This document shows positions 35,662-44,697 of a DNA stretch of 64,000 bases, piece by piece. Within the stretch, counting starts at the first letter, position 1. Every line of letters starts with the position of its first letter. The notes beneath the pieces are model-generated. The model searched no databases, was not told the origin of the DNA, and saw only the letters and a program-made list of their open reading frames with translations. Source of the DNA: JAVKMO01 sp031539345 (GTDB taxonomy: Bacteria > Bacteroidota > Bacteroidia > Chitinophagales > Chitinophagaceae); assembly GCA_031539345.1 (NCBI GenBank), contig JAVKMO010000009.1, forward strand, positions 1 to 64,000. The letters are read 5' to 3'. The position numbers and the translations under genes were made by a program.

Positions 35662-35901
35662 AGGCTGCAGGTAATAGCGATTTGCAAAACAGCGGAGGCG
35701 ATTGTTAATTGAACATTCTTCCTTGCATCAACTTTTTCACTAAATTTGCACGTTTGAATTTAGATTCCCCCCACTTCGGCAAGTCGCAAACCGTTATAGC
35801 TAATAGCAGGACGACCGACACAAAACAATGACCACACATTTCAAAGGAGAGAAAGCTGAAAATCTTTACGAGTAGGCATTATTTAAAATTAAATTAAAAA
35901 A

Positions 35902-36303
35902 ATGACAACAATTAAAAAATTAGTATTCATTGGTGCAGTAGCACTTATTACATCTTGTGCATCAACAGCGAAGTTTCCTGTTTCAAGCACTTTGCCTGCC
36001 GCTGATATTACAGCTACGAAAAAACAGGACAAGAACAAAAATTATGTAATTGAGCTTACAGCACTAAATTTAGCAGAAGCTAGCAGGTTAAATCCGCCTA
36101 AACATAATTACAATATTTGGATTATCACATCTGACGGTATTGTAAAAAATATAGGCCAATTAATGAACAAAAATGCAAAAAAAGCAACGTTGATAACAAC
36201 AACTCCATTTAATGTAAAAGAAATTTTCATCACTGCTGAAGACCAGGGAAATTTGAACTCCCCTGTTGGTATAGAAATTTCAAGAACTTCTTTTAACAAA
36301 TAA
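35902..36303 (+). CDS. Small putative lipoprotein
   Basis: A 133-residue exported protein with a clear lipoprotein signal, KKLVFIGAVALITSCASTAK (lipobox ITSC). The mature part is a short beta-rich domain with NYNIWIITSDGIVKNIGQL. This is somewhat like the dimerising region of anti-sigma-K-type proteins, but the match is too weak to name. A long leader (about 240 nt after the DUF389 stop) contains a TAAATTTG minus-7-like word near 35748. No partner is apparent. Confidence 0.7.
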   Translation: MTTIKKLVFIGAVALITSCASTAKFPVSSTLPAADITATKKQDKNKNYVIELTALNLAEASRLNPPKHNYNIWIITSDGIVKNIGQLMNKNAKKATLITTTPFNVKEIFITAEDQGNLNSPVGIEISRTSFNK

Positions 36304-36410
36304 AAGTATGGCTTAAAAATCTATATTCACAATAGAAATCCACGAACAATGTTTTAATTAATCAAACCTTAACGCCTCCTACAAGCCTTGATAATAAAGG
36401 GTTTGAGGTA

Positions 36411-36438
36411 CAAAAGTAGTGGTTATTAAATTTATCAA
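36411..36438 (-). promoter_or_regulatory. Orphan Bacteroidota-type promoter pointing left
   Basis: On the minus strand TTG is followed by exactly 17 nt and TACTTTTG, a full match to TTG-N17-23-TAnnTTTG. No minus-strand gene lies downstream; transcription would run antisense into the small lipoprotein gene. It may be left from a deleted gene or drive an antisense RNA. Confidence 0.4.
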
Positions 36439-36477
36439 CGTTGTTGATGATTTGGGCACGTGGGCTATAATAAAAAT

Positions 36478-36873
36478 TTAAGAATACGTTTCAAATGTAG
36501 CCCCTGTTTGAATGGGTTCTAAATTATTTTGTTCGGCTTCGGTAAAAAGACGGGAGTGAATAATAAAGCGTATTCCCAAAGGGATTTCAATAGAAAAACT
36601 GCTTCCTCTTCCTTGTGTAATGTCTAAAGTTAGGTGAGTATATTGCCAATAGTCAAATTGAAAACTCGCCATAAAAAAATCACAGCCATGTACTTTCCCT
36701 ATCCACACGTCTGAAGAACCAATTTTAAAATCTCCCTTTATATAACACATAGGTTGAGAACCGTCGCAGCAACCCCCACTTTGATGAAACATCAATTCGG
36801 CTTTTTTTTGTTCACGAAGTTGGTCTATGATTTATTTTTCAGCGTCTGTAAGCGCAAGCCTTGTGTATGCCAT
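36478..36873 (-). pseudogene. DUF779 protein with an in-frame nonsense codon
   Basis: DUF779 proteins (about 120-130 residues) are small cysteine-rich partners usually encoded next to acetaldehyde dehydrogenases. From the ATG at 36873 the frame reads MAYTRLALTDAEK, then a TAA at 36832-36834, then IIDQLREQKKAELMFHQSGG in the same frame. The family normally has a Glu at the stop position (GAA to TAA would explain it). The rest is intact, with CCDGSQPMC and a complete C-terminus. A TTG or ATG at the MFHQ position could give a truncated protein. The upstream aldehyde dehydrogenase gene is separated from it by a strong terminator. Confidence 0.75.
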
Positions 36874-36937
36874 AAGTCAATTTAAAATCAAGGTAAAATA
36901 GTTTTAAAAAAGTATAAGCGTAAAGTTTTAAAAAAAA

Positions 36938-36967
36938 GTAGGGCAACATTTTAATCTGTTCCCCTAC
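36938..36967 (-). terminator. Terminator of the aldehyde dehydrogenase gene
   Basis: GTAGGGCAACA and TGTTCCCCTAC form an 11-bp stem with one C-C mismatch and an 8-nt loop. On the minus strand the stem is followed by TTTTTTTT. It lies just past the dehydrogenase stop and before DUF779. Confidence 0.75.
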
Positions 36968-36989
36968 CTTTTACAACTCCATCAGACCA

Positions 36990-38522
36990 TTAAAAAAAAC
37001 CGAGTTTATTTTTATTGTAAGATATCAACATGTTTTTTGTTTGGCGATAATGATTGAGCATCATTAAATGATTTTCTCTGCCATAACCAGATTTTTTATA
37101 GCCACCGAATGGTGCATGTGCAGGATAAGCATGATAACAATTGACCCATACTCTACCAGCTTCTATTGCACGAGGCACTTGATATAATTCATGTGCATCT
37201 CTTGACCAAACGCCAGCACCCAAGCCATACAAAGTGTCGTTTGCAATGGCCACGGCTTCTTCTGTCGTTTTAAAAGTAGTTACAGAGGTTACGGGTCCAA
37301 AAATTTCTTCTTGGAAAATTCTCATTTTATTATTGCCCTTAAAGATGGTTGGTGCGATGTAATAGCCGCCTGCTAATTCACCAGTCATGCTCATTGTATG
37401 TCCGCCAGTTAATACTTCAGCCCCTTCTTTTTTTCCAATGTCAAAATAAGATTGTATTTTTTCGTATTGATCATTTGAGACTTGCGAGCCTTGCATGGTT
37501 GCATTGTTGAGCGGATGCCCTACGGTAATGGCTTTTGTACGTTGAATAACACGTTCCATAAATTTATCATACACTTTTTCATGTACTAAAATACGAGACG
37601 GGCAAGTACAAACTTCGCCTTGATTAAGTGCAAATAATACTGCCCCTTCAACACATTTATCAAAATAGGCATCGTCTTCATTGGCAATACTTTCAAAAAA
37701 AATATTGGGCGATTTGCCTCCCAATTCCATTGTTACAGGAATAATATTTTCAGACGCATATTGTAAAATTAGTCTGCCTGTGGTTGTTTCTCCTGTAAAA
37801 GCAATCTTTGCAACGCGTTTAGATTGTGCTAAAGGTTTTCCAGCTTCAGGACCAAAACCGTTTACGACGTTAATCACGCCGGGTGGCACAATATCTTTTA
37901 ATAATTCCATCAATACTAAAATAGAAACAGGCGTTTGTTCGGCTGGTTTAATGACTGTACAACAACCTGCGGCTAATACGGGGGCTAATTTCCACGTTGC
38001 CATTAACAAAGGAAAATTCCACGGAATAATTTGCCCAACAACACCAAGCGGTTCACGAATAATAAGCGACAAAGTATGTTCGTCTAATTCAGATGCAGTG
38101 CCTTCTTCAGCTCTAATCACACCACCGAAATATCGAAAATGGTCAATACACAAAGCAATGTCTGCATGGAAAGTTTCACGGTAAGGTTTGCCATTTTCTA
38201 CAGCTTCCACGCGGGCCAAAAAATCATGATTTTGTTCGATTCTATCGGCAATTTTAAACAGCAAATTACTGCGTTCCGTCGCACTTGTTTTTTTCCACGT
38301 TGCAAACGCGTGGTGTGCGGCATCTAAGGCTTTATCAATGTCTTTTTCATTTGAGCGAGCAACCTTACAAAAAGGCTTTCCATCAATTGGAGAAATGTTA
38401 TCAAAATATTGACCCTCTACAGGAGCAACCCATTGACCGCCGATATAATTATCGTACTTGTCTTTGAATTTTGGACGTTCTACATTGGCTGTAGTAATGA
38501 TATTGTTGTGTTGTGTACTCAT
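36990..38522 (-). CDS. Aldehyde dehydrogenase (acetaldehyde dehydrogenase ExaC/AcoD/AldB group)
   Basis: NAD(P)-dependent oxidation of acetaldehyde or similar aldehydes to the acid. From the ATG at 38522 (MSTQHNNIITTANVERPKFK) the protein has 510 residues; a TTG further upstream also keeps the frame but cuts through the leader. Motifs: GGQWVAPVEGQYFDNISPID, NFPLLMATWKLAPVLAAGC, VTMELGGKSPNIFFE (general base Glu) and ALNQGEVCTCPSR (nucleophile Cys; the extra CTC pattern is typical of this group). The divergent AraC gene and the adjacent DUF779 gene are the usual neighbours. The leader shares the CAC-TTTAAAATTGAATTCTT element seen at other starts in the window. Confidence 0.9.
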   Translation of the reverse strand: MSTQHNNIITTANVERPKFKDKYDNYIGGQWVAPVEGQYFDNISPIDGKPFCKVARSNEKDIDKALDAAHHAFATWKKTSATERSNLLFKIADRIEQNHDFLARVEAVENGKPYRETFHADIALCIDHFRYFGGVIRAEEGTASELDEHTLSLIIREPLGVVGQIIPWNFPLLMATWKLAPVLAAGCCTVIKPAEQTPVSILVLMELLKDIVPPGVINVVNGFGPEAGKPLAQSKRVAKIAFTGETTTGRLILQYASENIIPVTMELGGKSPNIFFESIANEDDAYFDKCVEGAVLFALNQGEVCTCPSRILVHEKVYDKFMERVIQRTKAITVGHPLNNATMQGSQVSNDQYEKIQSYFDIGKKEGAEVLTGGHTMSMTGELAGGYYIAPTIFKGNNKMRIFQEEIFGPVTSVTTFKTTEEAVAIANDTLYGLGAGVWSRDAHELYQVPRAIEAGRVWVNCYHAYPAHAPFGGYKKSGYGRENHLMMLNHYRQTKNMLISYNKNKLGFF

Positions 38523-38738
38523 AAAGAATTCAATTTTAAAGTGAACAAAATGGTATAAAAAACAATTTGTCAAAATTGATTGGCAAAAACGAACGCACTA
38601 TTCTGTGAGTATAGAAAAATGTTTTAATAGTATTTTTTTTCTTACGCATGAAGAATTCAAAAAAATAACTTTTTTTATTTCTATTTATATACACGTGCTT
38701 GACACCAAAAATAAACACTCACTTTAAAATTCTTTTTT

Positions 38739-39656
38739 ATGGATAAAAAAAATATCCCTTCGGTATTTCATACTGCTGATTCTCAAGAACTAAGTACATG
38801 GGTTGAAAACAAAACCACCTTTAACAGCAATTTTGCACAGTTTTCTTTTTTTGAAACCTTCACCCCTGCTTATGATTTTCATTTAAAGTTTAATGCGATT
38901 AGTTTTATCCATATGTTAGAAGGGAAAAAAGTGATGCATATTAACGAGTCTTCATTTGATTATTTTCCGAATGAGTCGATTTTGTTAAAGCCGAATGAAA
39001 AGATGCTCATTGATTTTCCTATCGCCTCTGAATATGAACCTACGCGTTGTATCGCATTGACGATTTGTGATGATTTTTTAAAAAGAAATATTAACCGACA
39101 CAACGAATTTTACAAAAAAATAAATGACAAAAATGGTTGGCATTTGGACTTGAAAAAAGATTTCAATGTCATGAAAGATGAGATGTTAGACTTTGCGATC
39201 AAACGCTTATTGCACGTGTTTAAAATGCCATTGCCACAAAAAGATTTTTTTATGAAAAATGCAATTAAAGAATTACTCATCTTATTGATGCAATGCAGTA
39301 ACAGAGATTTTATTATTACACATTCTTTAGACAACGCAAATAAAAATCGATTTGCCTATACGGTTCAATACATCAAAGACCATATTAGCGAACCGATAGA
39401 TTTAGAAGTTCTATTCAAAAAAACAATGTTGTGTAAGTCATTATTTTTCAAATCGTTTAAGGAAGAATTAGGTGTTACGCCAATGGAATTTATTATGCAA
39501 GAGAAGCTGAACTATGCCAAACATTTAATTACAAACACAAACTTATCCATTAACGCAATTGCCTTTCAATGCGGTTTTGAAAACACTTCACACTTTACCC
39601 AACGGTTTAAAAAACAATTTTCTTTAGTGCCAACACAGATGCGACAAAATGGGTGA
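38739..39656 (+). CDS. AraC-family transcriptional regulator
   Basis: A 305-residue regulator with an N-terminal cupin-like sensing domain (about residues 1-190) and a C-terminal double helix-turn-helix domain. The latter reads YIKDHISEPIDLEVLFKKTM, KSFKEELGVTPMEFIMQEKL, then AFQCGFENTSHFTQRFKKQF, the AraC signature. It is divergent from the aldehyde dehydrogenase gene with a gap of about 215 nt, so it most likely activates that promoter in response to an aldehyde or alcohol. The effector is not known. The leader (CTCACTTTAAAATTCTTTTT) is nearly the same as that of its divergent partner. Confidence 0.9.
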   Translation: MDKKNIPSVFHTADSQELSTWVENKTTFNSNFAQFSFFETFTPAYDFHLKFNAISFIHMLEGKKVMHINESSFDYFPNESILLKPNEKMLIDFPIASEYEPTRCIALTICDDFLKRNINRHNEFYKKINDKNGWHLDLKKDFNVMKDEMLDFAIKRLLHVFKMPLPQKDFFMKNAIKELLILLMQCSNRDFIITHSLDNANKNRFAYTVQYIKDHISEPIDLEVLFKKTMLCKSLFFKSFKEELGVTPMEFIMQEKLNYAKHLITNTNLSINAIAFQCGFENTSHFTQRFKKQFSLVPTQMRQNG

Positions 39657-39672
39657 ACCCCAATCAAAAAAA

Positions 39673-39705
39673 CACGCAAAGAATCTTAGCCCGCATCTTT
39701 GCGTG
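39673..39705 (-). terminator. Terminator of the pyruvate carboxylase gene
   Basis: A perfect 10-bp stem, CACGCAAAGA paired with TCTTTGCGTG, around a 13-nt loop. On the minus strand it is followed by TTTTTTTGATT. Confidence 0.8.
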
Positions 39706-39737
39706 AATCAGTATGGATACTTAAAAACAGATACTCC

Positions 39738-42700
39738 TTACTTTTTCTCGGTTGCCATTTCTATCACCCAATCATTTTGTTCAACAACATTTCCGGCAAC
39801 TAAAATCACTTTTGAAATTGTTCCGTTAAAAGGTGCTTCAACAATACTTTCCATTTTCATGGCTTCGATAACAAAAAGCGGATCGCCTTTTTTTATTTTT
39901 TGTTTTTCTGTTACAAGTATGCGTGAAAGTTTTCCTTGTAGTGGTGAACCAATATCTTCTTGTTTACTGGCTTTCGCATTGGCTTTAAATTCTACTTTAA
40001 TTTTATGGTCTTTGATTTTGATATTGCGTAATTGTCCATTTAATTCAAAAGAAACAATGCAAATTCCTTTGTCATCGGGTTTGCTTGTATTGAGATAACG
40101 AATGATAATTGTTTTGCCTTCAGCAATCGTCAAAACAACCTCTTCGTTGGCTTTTAAACCATAATAAAATAAAGGGGTAGGAAGAATACTTAGGTCGCCA
40201 AACAAACTTTTACTATTAAAAAAATCTTCAAAAACTTTAGGATACATTTTGTAAGACAAGTAATCTAATATGCCATTTGCTTTTGGAAATTGCTGTAAAA
40301 ATTGTTCTAATTCAACAGTAAAATCAATGGGTTTTAAATGGGCATTCGGTCTTTCTGTATAAGGTTTTTCATTTTTCAAAATGATTTTTTGTAACTCCTT
40401 TGGAAAGCCTCCTGTTGGTTGTCCTAAATCACCTTTAAAAAAGCCTTTTACAGATTCTGGGAAAGAGAGGGTTGCTCCTTTTTCAAAAATATCTTGCTCG
40501 GTCAATTTGTTTGAAGTCATAAAAATTGCCATATCACCAACAACTTTTGATGACGGCGTAACTTTTACAATATCGCCGAACATTTTATTCGCTGTACTAT
40601 AATTTTCTACCAATACTTCAAATTTATCAGCTACGCCAAGTGCTTGTGCTTGTTGAACAAGGTTGGTATATTGTCCGCCAGGAATTTCATGTTGATATAC
40701 TTCAGCTGTTCCGCTTTTCATATCAGCTTCAAAAGGAAAATAATATTTGCGTACAGCGTCCCAATAACGTGAGTGAGCGTTCAAACTATTCATGTTGATG
40801 GGGTTTTCGCGTGGATGATTTTTCATCATTTCTGCAAACGAGTTAAAGTTAGGTTGTGAAGTTAGCCCAGAAACAGAAGCAAGCGCAACATCAACAATAT
40901 GTACACCTGCGTCAATCGCTTTTAAATAAGTTGTGCTTTGAATCGACGACGTGTCATGTGTATGCAAATGAATGGGAAGGCTAACGGCTTTTGATAAAGC
41001 AGGTATCAATTTTTCTGCGGCTAAAGGCTTTAATAATCCTGACATATCTTTAATGGCAAGAATGTGAGCACCTGCATCTTCCAATTGCTTTGCCATATCA
41101 ACATAATATTGAAGGTTGTATTTTTTGTTTGTGAGTACGTCTCCAGTATAACAAATGGCGGCTTCTGCAATTCCTCCAGTTTTTTCTCTTACGGCTTTGA
41201 TGCTCACTTTCATGGCTTCTATCCAATTTAAAGAGTCAAAAATTCTAAATACATCAATGCCATTTTCTGAAGACTGTTCGATAAATTTTTCAATTAAATT
41301 ATCTGGATACGCAGAATATCCAACTGCATTTGAGCCTCGTATGAGCATTTGCAAAAGCATATTGGGCATGGCTTTTCTCAGTGCTTGTAGGCGTTTCCAC
41401 GGACATTCGTGTAAAAACCTCATGCTTACGTCAAAGGTTGCTCCTCCCCACACTTCCATAGAAAATAATTGTGGATGTTGTTGTGCAAATGCAGAAGCTA
41501 CTTTTAAAAAATCATACGTTCTAAATCGCGTTGCCGCAAGCGATTGATGTGCGTCTCGGAATGTGGTGTCGGTGTATAAAATTTGTTTCTGATTTTTTAC
41601 CCAAGTTAAAAATTGGTCTCTTCCCATTTCAGAAAGTCGATTTTTATTGCCAATTGGAAAAGGCAATGCTGGGTTGTATTGTGGAACAATTGGTTGAACA
41701 AAATTTTGTTTTTCTATTTTGCCAATATCAGCATGTCCGTTTACAATAATGTCTGCGATATAGTATAAATTTTTTGTACTCCTGTCGCCTTGAGGTTTTA
41801 TTTTCATCACCTCTGGGTGGGTGGCAATAAAAGGCACGGTTACTTTTCCTGCTTTAAATTCTTCGTGTTGCAATACGTTGAGTAAAAAAGGAATATTGGT
41901 TTTTACGCCTCTAATTTTAAATTCAGTCAAGGCACGAATACTTTTTTCTATTGCTAATTGAAAGGTATCGGCATGGCTTGTTACTTTTACAAGAAGAGAG
42001 TCAAAATAAGGTGAGATTTTTTTGCCTGTATAGGTGCTTCCTTCGTCTAAACGAATGCCGTAACCGCCAGCGTTTCTATAATGTGCAAGTGTTCCAAAAT
42101 CTGGTTTGAAATTATTTTCAGGGTCTTCGGTTGTAATTCTACACTGCACCGCAAAGCCGTTGATTTTAATTTCTTTTTGTGATTGAATATGAATTTTTGG
42201 GTCATCTAAGCGAAGTCCTTCAGCAATTAAAATTTGTGAGCGAACCAAATCTATCCCTGTAATTTCTTCTGTAATGGTATGCTCTACTTGAATGCGTGGA
42301 TTCACTTCTATAAAAAAAATGTTTTCATCTGTGTCCACCAAAAACTCTACTGTTCCTGCATTTGAATAAGCAACTTCTTTGCCAATTTTAATGGCATAGT
42401 CATATAATTTTTGTCTTGTCTCTAATTTCAAATTTACTGATGGAGCAATTTCTATTACCTTTTGATAACGCCTTTGTAAAGAACAATCTCTTTCAAAAAG
42501 ATGTACCAAATTGCCGTGTTGGTCTCCAAGCAATTGCACTTCAATATGCTTTGGATTATCAACAAATTTTTCGATAAACATGGTGTCATTTCCAAAAGCA
42601 TTTGCTGCTTCATTGCGTGCTTCTGTCAATAGTTTGGGTAATTCTTCTTTTGTTCTTACCACACGCATACCCCTTCCACCACCGCCAGCAACAGCTTTTA

Positions 42701-43178
42701 GCATAATGGGATAACCCATTCTTTGTGCTTCTTCGTGTGCAATTTCAATGCTTGTAATATTTTGTTTGCTGTCGTCTATCATTGGAACACCACAACGTTG
42801 TGCTATTTTTTTTGCAGCCACTTTATCTCCCAGTGCATCCATAGCCGCAACTGGAGGACCTATAAAAATAATGCCCTCTCTTTGACACGCTTTTACAAAT
42901 TCTACATTTTCTGATAAAAAGCCATATCCCGGATGAATGGCATCAATATTTTTTTCTTTTGCTAAACGAACAATTTCTTCAATGTTTAAATAGGGTTTTA
43001 AAGGCTCGTCATTATTTCCAATTTGATAAGATTCGTCGGCTTTGTAACGGTGCATAGAATATCTGTCTTCATGCGTATAAATGGCGATTGTTTGAATTTT
43101 TAATTCAGAGGCTGCACGCATCACACGGATAGCAATTTCACTACGGTTGGCAACTAAGAGTCTTTTAATTGGTCTCAT
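39738..43178 (-). CDS. pyc: Pyruvate carboxylase
   Basis: Carboxylates pyruvate to oxaloacetate with ATP and bicarbonate, an anaplerotic step feeding the TCA cycle (fumC is also in the window). The 1146 residues give the full single-chain order. Biotin carboxylase comes first (RLLVANRSEIAIRVMRAASE, GGGGRGMRVV, FFIEVNPRIQVEHTITEEI). The carboxyltransferase follows from about residue 530 (DTTFRDAHQSLAATRFRTYD, EVWGGATFDV). Then come a PYC/OADA domain and a C-terminal biotinyl domain with the acceptor Lys in EAMKME (about residue 1108). No motif is missing. Confidence 0.96.
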   Translation of the reverse strand: MRPIKRLLVANRSEIAIRVMRAASELKIQTIAIYTHEDRYSMHRYKADESYQIGNNDEPLKPYLNIEEIVRLAKEKNIDAIHPGYGFLSENVEFVKACQREGIIFIGPPVAAMDALGDKVAAKKIAQRCGVPMIDDSKQNITSIEIAHEEAQRMGYPIMLKAVAGGGGRGMRVVRTKEELPKLLTEARNEAANAFGNDTMFIEKFVDNPKHIEVQLLGDQHGNLVHLFERDCSLQRRYQKVIEIAPSVNLKLETRQKLYDYAIKIGKEVAYSNAGTVEFLVDTDENIFFIEVNPRIQVEHTITEEITGIDLVRSQILIAEGLRLDDPKIHIQSQKEIKINGFAVQCRITTEDPENNFKPDFGTLAHYRNAGGYGIRLDEGSTYTGKKISPYFDSLLVKVTSHADTFQLAIEKSIRALTEFKIRGVKTNIPFLLNVLQHEEFKAGKVTVPFIATHPEVMKIKPQGDRSTKNLYYIADIIVNGHADIGKIEKQNFVQPIVPQYNPALPFPIGNKNRLSEMGRDQFLTWVKNQKQILYTDTTFRDAHQSLAATRFRTYDFLKVASAFAQQHPQLFSMEVWGGATFDVSMRFLHECPWKRLQALRKAMPNMLLQMLIRGSNAVGYSAYPDNLIEKFIEQSSENGIDVFRIFDSLNWIEAMKVSIKAVREKTGGIAEAAICYTGDVLTNKKYNLQYYVDMAKQLEDAGAHILAIKDMSGLLKPLAAEKLIPALSKAVSLPIHLHTHDTSSIQSTTYLKAIDAGVHIVDVALASVSGLTSQPNFNSFAEMMKNHPRENPINMNSLNAHSRYWDAVRKYYFPFEADMKSGTAEVYQHEIPGGQYTNLVQQAQALGVADKFEVLVENYSTANKMFGDIVKVTPSSKVVGDMAIFMTSNKLTEQDIFEKGATLSFPESVKGFFKGDLGQPTGGFPKELQKIILKNEKPYTERPNAHLKPIDFTVELEQFLQQFPKANGILDYLSYKMYPKVFEDFFNSKSLFGDLSILPTPLFYYGLKANEEVVLTIAEGKTIIIRYLNTSKPDDKGICIVSFELNGQLRNIKIKDHKIKVEFKANAKASKQEDIGSPLQGKLSRILVTEKQKIKKGDPLFVIEAMKMESIVEAPFNGTISKVILVAGNVVEQNDWVIEMATEKK

Positions 43179-43404
43179 AAAAATGAATAAAATTTTAAAT
43201 AAAAAAAACGTGTCTATCGAAAATAACCAGAAAAATAAGAACGATTTGTTTTTAATTTATTTTTGTTTTCGACAAAATCCGTTATCCAAAATATTGGCAT
43301 AAGATGAACAATTAAAACAAAACGATAATGAATAGTAGAGACTTTTTGATAAGCCTCTTAGAAAAAATAATATTGCATGATTAAACATTGTTAAGTTTTT
43401 AGTT

Positions 43405-43878
43405 ATGCAAAAAATTGCACTCTTTCCTGGCACCTTTGACCCGATTACACGTGGGCATACAGACATTATTCAAAGAGCCTTGCCGCTGTTTGAAAAAATT
43501 TATATTGGCATAGGCAACAACACTTCTAAAAAACCTATGTTTAGTTGCGAAAAAAGAAAAGAATGGATAGACAAGGTGTTTGAGAACGAAGAAAAAGTAA
43601 CGTCGATTATTTATTCTGGTCTTACGATTCAATGTTGTGAAAAGTTAAATGCCAATTTTATTTTAAGAGGCATTCGATTTATTGCTGATTTTGAGTACGA
43701 AAAAACTATTGCAGATACCAATCGCATATTAAATCCAAAAATAGAAACCATTATTTTAACTGGCGAACCGAAGTATAATTTTATCGCTTCTTCTATTGTG
43801 CGAGATTTAATTATTCATAAGGGCAATATTGAACAATTTGTTCCAAGCGTTATCGTATCTTCTCTCCTTTCTCTGTAA
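43405..43878 (+). CDS. coaD: Phosphopantetheine adenylyltransferase
   Basis: Transfers AMP to 4'-phosphopantetheine to make dephospho-CoA. The 157 residues show FPGTFDPITRGHTDIIQRAL (phosphate-binding T/H-x-G-H), ILRGIRFIADFEYE and YNFIASSIVRDLI (the ISST-R-like motif). Length is typical of the bacterial enzyme. It precedes uppS by 35 nt on the same strand. With panC at 4.3 kb it is the second CoA-pathway gene in the window. Confidence 0.96.
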   Translation: MQKIALFPGTFDPITRGHTDIIQRALPLFEKIYIGIGNNTSKKPMFSCEKRKEWIDKVFENEEKVTSIIYSGLTIQCCEKLNANFILRGIRFIADFEYEKTIADTNRILNPKIETIILTGEPKYNFIASSIVRDLIIHKGNIEQFVPSVIVSSLLSL

Positions 43879-43913
43879 TATTTATATCTTCACCTTGATT
43901 TAATCCATTCATT

Positions 43914-44663
43914 ATGGCTTCTTTTTTAGAACAACTTGATATGACAAAACTGCCACAACATATTGCCATTATCATGGATGGCAATGGTCGATGGGCAAAT
44001 GAAAAAGGTCAAGAACGAATTCATGGGCACGCCCAGGGGGTGGAAAGTGTGCGAGCGATTACACAAGCCGTTGCAAAGTTGAAAATTCCTTATTTAACGT
44101 TGTATTCTTTTTCTACAGAAAATTGGAGTCGCCCACAAGAAGAGGTGATGCATTTGATGAATTTGCTTGCGGAGTCTTTAGAAAAAGAATTTGAAACACT
44201 CAATCAAAATAATATTCGTCTGCATACAATTGGTGATTTGAAAAAATTGCCCCTTCAGACACAACAAAAGATTGAACAAGTTATCACCCAAACAAAAAAC
44301 AATACACATTTAAATTTGGTGATGGCATTAAATTATAGCTCTCGCTGGGAAATTCACGCTGCTGTACAACGGATTGCTCAAGATGTTGAAGACAAAAAAA
44401 TGACACCTACTATTTCACAAGAACAATTTGAAAGCTATTTAGCAACAGCTGGTATGCCAGAACCAGAATTGTTAATTCGGACAGGTGGTGAACAACGCAT
44501 TAGCAATTTTTTACTCTATCAAGTTGCCTATACAGAACTTTATTTCACCGAAACTTATTGGCCCGATTTTAGAGAAGATAATTTATACGCTGCACTTTTA
44601 GACTTTCAAAAAAGAGAACGTCGTTTTGGAAAAACAAGCCAACAAATTCAGGATAACCAATAA
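43914..44663 (+). CDS. uppS: Undecaprenyl diphosphate synthase
   Basis: A cis-prenyltransferase that makes the C55 lipid carrier for peptidoglycan and surface glycans. The 249 residues contain IAIIMDGNGRWANEKGQERI (catalytic Asp), TLYSFSTENWSRPQEEV and LLIRTGGEQRISNFLLYQVA, then YTELYFTETYWPDF, all family signatures. In many Bacteroidota uppS is followed by bamA. Here an unrelated outer-membrane protein follows after a gap of about 35 nt. Confidence 0.96.
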   Translation: MASFLEQLDMTKLPQHIAIIMDGNGRWANEKGQERIHGHAQGVESVRAITQAVAKLKIPYLTLYSFSTENWSRPQEEVMHLMNLLAESLEKEFETLNQNNIRLHTIGDLKKLPLQTQQKIEQVITQTKNNTHLNLVMALNYSSRWEIHAAVQRIAQDVEDKKMTPTISQEQFESYLATAGMPEPELLIRTGGEQRISNFLLYQVAYTELYFTETYWPDFREDNLYAALLDFQKRERRFGKTSQQIQDNQ

Positions 44664-44697
44664 AATAAACAGGCAATTTTACATCAAAAAACATACT

